From assembly GCA_030042955.1 (NCBI GenBank), contig JASHYQ010000033.1, positions 1 to 11,268 of the forward strand: a DNA stretch of 11,268 bases. The letters run 5' to 3'. This document shows positions 7,676-11,268 of the stretch, in pieces. Position 1 is the first letter of the stretch; every line of letters begins with the position of its first letter. The DNA comes from Thermoplasmata archaeon (GTDB taxonomy: Archaea; Thermoplasmatota; Thermoplasmata; Lutacidiplasmatales; UBA184). The position numbers and the translations under genes are program-made. Under the pieces are notes generated by a model that searched no databases, was not told the DNA's origin, and saw nothing but the letters and a program-made list of their open reading frames with translations.

Positions 7676-8422
7676 CTATCCTGCCTCCGAGGCGGTCGCT
7701 TCGGGGGGATGGGCACGCTCTCCCAGGTACACGCGCCGGACCCGGTCGTCCGCCAGGATCTCCTGCGGGGTTCCCGCGAGGACGATCCGGCCGGCCTCGA
7801 GGAGGTGGACGTGGGTGGCGATCGGCACCGTCTGCAGGACGTTCTGCTCGGTGAGGAGGATCGGAAGGTTCCGGGCGACCTGCTCGATCTTGACGATCAG
7901 CTCCTTCACCAGGACGGGGTGGAGCCCCGTGGTCGGCTCGTCCATCACCAGGAACTTCGGATGCGCCACGAGCGCCCGCGCGATGGCGACCATCTGCTGC
8001 TGGCCTCCGCTCAGGCTGTGCGCGGGGTCTTTGAGCTTGGGGCCGAGGTCCGGGAACAGCTCGCGGACCTCGGCGACATCCGCGTCGAAATCGACCGTCT
8101 CCCCCCGCCGCGTGGCCAACCGGGACCCGAGGCGAAGGTTGTCGATGACCCGGAGGTCCCCGAACAGCCGCGCGCGTTCCGGAACGGTTGCGACCCCGAG
8201 GTCGGCGATCCGCTCCGCCCGCAGCCTCTGGACCGGCACCCCGTCGAAGAGGACCTCCCCGCTCACCGGGCGCAGCGACCCCACGACCGAGCGGACGAGG
8301 GTCGACTTGCCGGCACCGTTCGGCCCGATGACGAGGGTGATCCCCGCCCCCGCCTCGAAGGAGAGCCCGTCGAGCACGGTCGAGCCGAAGTACCCCGCCG
8401 AGAGGTTCCTAACCTGCAGCAT
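7676..8422 (-). CDS. livF: Branched-chain amino acid type ABC transporter ATPase LivF
   Basis: One of two cytoplasmic ATPases powering a LIV-type (HAAT family) importer, 248 residues. Walker A is GPNGAGKS (33-40), the Q-loop region is VPERARLF (80-87) with Glu82 as usual in LivF, the signature is LSGGQ (137-141), and Walker B is FLVMDEPTTGL (157-167). The switch region is TEQNV (191-195), where LivF proteins carry EQN instead of a His loop. These LivF hallmarks separate it from LivG. ATG 8422 overlaps the livG stop by 14 bases, with GGGAG five bases upstream. The gene is followed four bases later by a non-transport hydrolase, which ties the transporter to the downstream enzymes. Annotation as amino-acid transport is by family; the same family carries urea, short-chain amides and aromatic or other carboxylates. 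Confidence 0.95.
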   Translation of the reverse strand: MLQVRNLSAGYFGSTVLDGLSFEAGAGITLVIGPNGAGKSTLVRSVVGSLRPVSGEVLFDGVPVQRLRAERIADLGVATVPERARLFGDLRVIDNLRLGSRLATRRGETVDFDADVAEVRELFPDLGPKLKDPAHSLSGGQQQMVAIARALVAHPKFLVMDEPTTGLHPVLVKELIVKIEQVARNLPILLTEQNVLQTVPIATHVHLLEAGRIVLAGTPQEILADDRVRRVYLGERAHPPEATASEAG

Positions 8423-9113
8423 CGGCGCTCCCTAGGTAGGCGGTGCGCACGGCCGGGTCCTGGAAGAACTCCTCGCGCGTCCCGTGGAAGATCAGGCGGC
8501 CCCGGTCGAGGGCCACCACCCGGTCCACGACGGGGAGAATCTCGGAGAGGCGGTGCTCCACGACCACCATCCGAACCCCGGAGCTCTTCAGGGCCGTCAG
8601 GGAGGCGACGAGTCCCTGGGCCTCGGCGCGGCTGAGCCCTCCGATCGGTTCGTCCAGGAGGAGGAGGTCGGGCTGCACGGCGAGTCCCTTCGCGAGCTCG
8701 AGCCGCTTCAGCAGGCCGAACGGGAGGGCTCCCGCGAGGTGGCCCCGTACCTCCGTCAACCCGGCGACCTCGAGGATCCACCCGATGTTCGCCGCGCCGC
8801 GCTTCTTGCTGAACAGGGCGAGGTTCTCCTCGACGGTGAGGGTTCGGAAGGGGCGGACGACCTGGTAGGTCTTCACCATCCCGAGCCGTGCGATCCGCCA
8901 GGGAGGGAGGGAGGTGATCTCCTGACCGTTGAACCGGATCGACCCCGCCTGGGGGTGCAGGCTGCCCGCGATCAGGTTCAGGAGCGTGGTCTTGCCCGCT
9001 CCGTTCGGGCCCACGATGGCGAGCGTGTCGACCGCCATGTCGAACGACACGTTGTCGACGGCCCGGTTGCCGCCGAACGAGCGGGTCACTCCCTCGACCT
9101 CGAGCAGGCTCAT
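8409..9113 (-). CDS. livG: Branched-chain amino acid type ABC transporter ATPase LivG (compact)
   Basis: The second ATPase of the LIV-type importer, 234 residues. Walker A GPNGAGKT (35-42), Q-loop KTYQVVRPF (81-89), Walker B LLLLDEPIGGL (150-160) and His187 in VVEHRLSEIL are intact. The signature reads LPFGLLKRLELAKGL (130-144) in place of the usual LSYGxQRRLEIARAL, so both Ser and Gln of the signature are changed. It is about 20 residues shorter than typical LivG (near 255), because the helical stretch between EENLAL and the WILEVAGL block is short. The remaining family blocks are clear. The ATG at 9113 overlaps the livM TGA (ATGA), with AGGAGAG upstream, which supports coupled translation. 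The conserved frame opens further upstream, but that is a GC-rich shadow over livM. It partners LivF and contacts the LivH/LivM coupling helices. Confidence 0.94.
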   Translation of the reverse strand: MSLLEVEGVTRSFGGNRAVDNVSFDMAVDTLAIVGPNGAGKTTLLNLIAGSLHPQAGSIRFNGQEITSLPPWRIARLGMVKTYQVVRPFRTLTVEENLALFSKKRGAANIGWILEVAGLTEVRGHLAGALPFGLLKRLELAKGLAVQPDLLLLDEPIGGLSRAEAQGLVASLTALKSSGVRMVVVEHRLSEILPVVDRVVALDRGRLIFHGTREEFFQDPAVRTAYLGSADAAG

Positions 9114-10180
9114 CCGGGCTCTCCTGTCCGCATGAACCGGACGAACGCGCGAATCGGCCGAAGGAGGCCCCCGGGGAGGAAGAGGACGAGGGCGATCGCC
9201 ACGAACGAGAAGACGACCAGGGTGAGGGTGGAGAACACCGGGGTCTCGTACTGGAGGAGAAGGATCACGAAGTAGCCCGCGACGACCGAGCCGGCGAGCT
9301 CCCCCATCCCACCCAGGATGACGATGAGGACCGGAAAGAGGATGAAGGTGAACCCGAAGGCGTCGGGCCCCGCGAAGGTGTTGGTCAACGCGTAGGAGGC
9401 CCCGGCAAACGCGACGATTCCGCTCGAGAGGGTGAAGGCGACCACCTTGTAGGGGAACGTCCAGATCCCCTGCGACGCGAGGGCGTCCTCGTCGTCCCGG
9501 ATCCCGCGCAGGATGAGGCCGAAGTGGGACCCCCGCAAGAGGAAGAACGCGGTCAGGATCGCGATGTTCACCATCGAGAGGAGGACGAGTTCTCCTCCGG
9601 GGCTCGTGGCGAGGTAGGGCCACGGGAGGTGGAAGGGGGCCCAGAACTTGGAGAGGAAGGGGAGGAATTCGTATCCTTCCGTCGGGAGCCCGAGCCGGGC
9701 CCAGAAGGCGACGAGGAAGTCGAGCCCGATCAGCGGGAGCAGGAGCGACAGGAGGGTGAAGTACGGGCCCCGGAGCCGCAGGGTAGGGAGGGAGAAGAGG
9801 AGCCCGCAGACCAGACCCACGCCGAACGCGAAGAGCAGGGTTTCCCACACGTACAGGCTGCCGTGGTAGGTGAGATAGCCGGCGGCCAGCGCGCCGATCC
9901 CGAAGAAGAAGGGGAGGCCGAAGTTGAGGTATCCGGTGAGGCCCGAGGAGAAGTCCCAGGCGAGCGCGAGCATGATGTAGATGCTCGCGAAGACCAAGGA
10001 GAGCGCGAAGAACGACGCCGGGGAACCGGACGCCCAGTAGGCAAAGAAGAGAATCACGAAGATGGCAGCCAGATAGGTGGGAGAGAGGAGGGCGCGTACC
10101 GGGGCCGGGAGCCGTCGGTGCAGGGAAACTCCCCCGGCGCCCCCCGGCGACTTCGCGGGCTCGGTGGCGTCACGTATCAT
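9110..10180 (-). CDS. livM: Branched-chain amino acid type ABC permease LivM
   Basis: Membrane subunit of the LIV-type importer, 356 residues, forming the transport pore with LivH. About 30 polar N-terminal residues precede the first helix (from about 34). Family blocks are LTGYLNFGLPFFFGIGALAA (81-100), RLRGPYFTLLSLLL (135-148), the ATPase-contacting loop SHFGLILRGIRDDEDALASQGI (218-239), AFAGASYAL (257-265) and GGMGELAGSVVAG (290-302). These match LivM rather than LivH. The ATG at 10180 overlaps the end of livH by 11 bases, and GGAGGA lies seven bases upstream of it. The length is normal for the family (300-400). The C-terminal tail is basic, ending FVRFMRTGEPG. No evidence of damage. Confidence 0.94.
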   Translation of the reverse strand: MIRDATEPAKSPGGAGGVSLHRRLPAPVRALLSPTYLAAIFVILFFAYWASGSPASFFALSLVFASIYIMLALAWDFSSGLTGYLNFGLPFFFGIGALAAGYLTYHGSLYVWETLLFAFGVGLVCGLLFSLPTLRLRGPYFTLLSLLLPLIGLDFLVAFWARLGLPTEGYEFLPFLSKFWAPFHLPWPYLATSPGGELVLLSMVNIAILTAFFLLRGSHFGLILRGIRDDEDALASQGIWTFPYKVVAFTLSSGIVAFAGASYALTNTFAGPDAFGFTFILFPVLIVILGGMGELAGSVVAGYFVILLLQYETPVFSTLTLVVFSFVAIALVLFLPGGLLRPIRAFVRFMRTGEPG

Positions 10181-11042
10181 GGCCGATTCCTCCGAATCCG
10201 TGGGGAAGAACGATGATGAACCCGATCGCGACCAGGAACGCGACGATGTCCTGCGCTCCCGCCGTCGCCGGGAACTCGAACACCACGGTGAACTGGGTGA
10301 ACGAAAGCAGGAACGCCGCCGGAATCGTCCACTTGAAGTTACCGAGGCCCCCGATCACGGAGACGACGAAGGCGATCACGAACGGTTCGATCCACATCTC
10401 CGGGGTCGCCTCCTGGGCGGGGACGATCAGCACTGCGGCGATCGCCACGAGGATGGAGGCGACCGCCACGACGACGAGGTAGACGCTCCGCACCCGGATG
10501 CCGAACAGGGCCGCGGTCTCGGGGTCCTCGGCCGTGGCCCGCACGGCGTGGCCATAGGGAGTCCACTCGATCCAGGCCCACAGGAGAACGATCAGGACGA
10601 GGGTGACACCACCCGAGACCAGGTACGTCGGGCTCACCGAGACCCCGTAGATGAGAATCCCTTGGATCGGGACGAGCCCGGGAACGAGCTCGACCCCTCC
10701 CGGATACCAGTATTCGAACAGGTACTGGAGCAGGAGGGCCACGAAGATGGTGACGATGAGGAAGCGCATCGGGTCCGGGGCGAGCCGGGCGCAGAGGAGG
10801 AAGACTCCGACCCCCACCACCACCGAGACCCCGACCGCGAGGGCCACCGAGAGCAGCAGGTTGAACCCCAGTTGGACGGCGAAGTAGTAGACCGAGTAGG
10901 CCGTGACCATGTAGAGCGCGCCGTAGGTCAGGTTCAGCACCCGGGAAATCCCGAAGAGGAGCGTGAAGCCCAGGGCAATCAGGACGTAGGTGAGTCCGAA
11001 GATCACTCCGTAGACGACGATGGGGGCGAGGACGCCGGTCAA
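10170..11042 (-). CDS. livH: Branched-chain amino acid type ABC permease LivH (TTG start)
   Basis: Membrane subunit partnering LivM, 290 residues with about eight hydrophobic segments. LivH hallmarks: GFTLLFGISRVLNLTYGALYMVTAY (25-49, the conserved iNfAhGxlymlGAY region), the coupling loop EWTPYGHAVRATAEDPETAALFGI (159-182), and VSVIGGLGNFKWTIPAAFLL (228-247), where a Trp replaces the usual small residues after GGLG. The start is TTG at 11042-11040; GGAGGT lies five bases upstream (11048-11053), no ATG or GTG occurs nearby in frame, and the protein begins immediately before helix 1, so TTG is well supported. It is separated from the binding-protein gene by 49 bases containing a stem-loop, and overlaps livM by 11 bases. 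Confidence 0.93.
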   Translation of the reverse strand: MTGVLAPIVVYGVIFGLTYVLIALGFTLLFGISRVLNLTYGALYMVTAYSVYYFAVQLGFNLLLSVALAVGVSVVVGVGVFLLCARLAPDPMRFLIVTIFVALLLQYLFEYWYPGGVELVPGLVPIQGILIYGVSVSPTYLVSGGVTLVLIVLLWAWIEWTPYGHAVRATAEDPETAALFGIRVRSVYLVVVAVASILVAIAAVLIVPAQEATPEMWIEPFVIAFVVSVIGGLGNFKWTIPAAFLLSFTQFTVVFEFPATAGAQDIVAFLVAIGFIIVLPHGFGGIGHDT

Positions 11043-11047
11043 GCGGT

Positions 11048-11053
11048 ACCTCC
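11048..11053 (-). promoter_or_regulatory. Shine-Dalgarno that supports the TTG start of livH
   Basis: GGAGGT (preceded by a G-run) on the minus strand, five bases before TTG 11042. The good match and spacing are the main reasons for accepting a TTG start. Confidence 0.7.
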
Positions 11054-11062
11054 CCCCACCGC

Positions 11063-11090
11063 GGCGGGACCCGAGCGAACGTCTCCCGCC
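11063..11090 (-). promoter_or_regulatory. Stem-loop between the binding-protein gene and livH
   Basis: On the minus strand GGCGGGA (11090-11084) pairs with TCCCGCC (11069-11063): seven perfect base pairs around a 14-base loop. It begins one base after the stop region of the binding-protein gene and ends nine bases before the livH Shine-Dalgarno. There is no T-run after it, so it is not a standard intrinsic terminator. An mRNA-stabilising or partial-termination element, giving more binding protein than permease, is the usual role of such hairpins in binding-protein operons; here that is inference. Confidence 0.45.
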
Positions 11091-11091
11091 G

Positions 11092-11268
11092 TCAGAGTGT
11101 TACGTTGAAGTCCCCTACTTCCACTCCCGTGGGGGTCTGGTAGTTCTCGAACTCTACCGAGGACCCCGACGTGAACGTGTCGGCGGCCAGGAAGTTCGGC
11201 TTCGACCAGAGAGACGACCAGAGCGGGTACAGCTCCCCGTTCGTGTGCCACTGCATCCCGAAGGCGGG
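11092..11268 (-). CDS. Probable ABC transporter substrate-binding protein, C-terminal end only
   Basis: The last 58 residues of a protein that enters from beyond the window end, ending in TGA at 11094-11092. The visible part starts PAFGMQWHTNGELYPLWSS and ends GVEVGDFNVTL. The FGMQWHTNGE segment resembles the late strand and turn of LivK/type I periplasmic binding proteins (roughly GxxxFDxxGq...), followed by a variable C-terminal tail. There are no C-terminal membrane helix and no cysteines here. The position directly ahead of livHMGF on the same strand is the strongest evidence: LIV-type operons normally carry the solute-binding gene there. The sequence alone would not identify it, so the call is contextual. 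It would act outside the cell membrane, capturing the substrate that LivHM transports. Confidence 0.6.
   Translation of the reverse strand, partial: PAFGMQWHTNGELYPLWSSLWSKPNFLAADTFTSGSSVEFENYQTPTGVEVGDFNVTL

Noticed and set aside
4582..7854. Very long plus-strand open frame (1090 codons) opposite the ligase, KAS III-like and hydrolase genes
   Set aside because: It is highly enriched in Arg, Gly, Pro, Glu and Asp with no recognisable domain, and lies antisense to three genes with clear catalytic motifs. Long stop-free frames are expected opposite GC-rich genes.
8409..9848. An extended N-terminal part of LivG (479 codons)
   Set aside because: The extension is a low-complexity Arg/Pro-rich shadow over livM; the ATG at 9113 with AGGAGAG and an ATGA overlap is the natural start.
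1..11268. CRISPR arrays, tRNA or rRNA genes, insertion sequences, riboswitches
   Set aside because: I saw no regularly spaced repeats, cloverleaf-like segments, transposase motifs or terminal inverted repeats; nearly all of the sequence is accounted for by protein-coding genes.

Overview
The window is a dense, GC-rich stretch (by eye about two-thirds G+C) of ordinary metabolic genes. It has many GTG/TTG starts, short or overlapping gene junctions and Shine-Dalgarno-like motifs ahead of most operon genes. This fits either a high-GC bacterium or a high-GC archaeon such as a soil Thermoplasmata lineage. Nothing decisive for either is visible: no rRNA, tRNA, clear TATA/BRE box or clear -35/-10 pair. 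I leave the domain of life open. I see no mobile element, CRISPR array, integrase or tRNA.

Layout. (1) 1-1190, minus strand: a malate synthase A gene (glyoxylate cycle), cut by the window start so that its last part is missing. (2) 1191-1387: a short divergent intergenic region. (3) 1388-2638, plus strand: an MFS transporter. (4) 2698-3579, plus strand: a monoacylglycerol-lipase-like alpha/beta hydrolase. (5) 11268-3617, minus strand, nine genes in one direction: the C-terminal end of a probable substrate-binding protein (cut by the window end), two LIV-type ABC permeases (LivH, LivM), two ABC ATPases (LivG, LivF), a second alpha/beta hydrolase, a KAS III-like condensing enzyme, an acyl-CoA synthetase and a TetR regulator. 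The junctions from LivH onward are 0-5 nt gaps or 4-14 nt overlaps, so this looks like one translationally coupled operon. It converges on the plus-strand hydrolase with 37 nt between stops.

How the genes may work together (inference). The ABC system imports a small carboxylate, amino acid or ester. The hydrolase would free an acid, the synthetase would form its CoA thioester, and the KAS III-like enzyme would condense or transfer the acyl group, with the TetR protein as a local ligand-responsive regulator. The malate synthase fits a cell that can grow on acetyl-CoA from fatty or organic acids, but it is a separate transcription unit and its link to the operon is only by proximity.

The most notable points are the organisation of this transport-plus-acyl-CoA operon, the KAS III-like enzyme with His where FabH has its catalytic Asn, a compact LivG with a degenerate ABC signature, and a stem-loop between the binding-protein gene and livH. 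No individual gene looks like a wholly unknown family.
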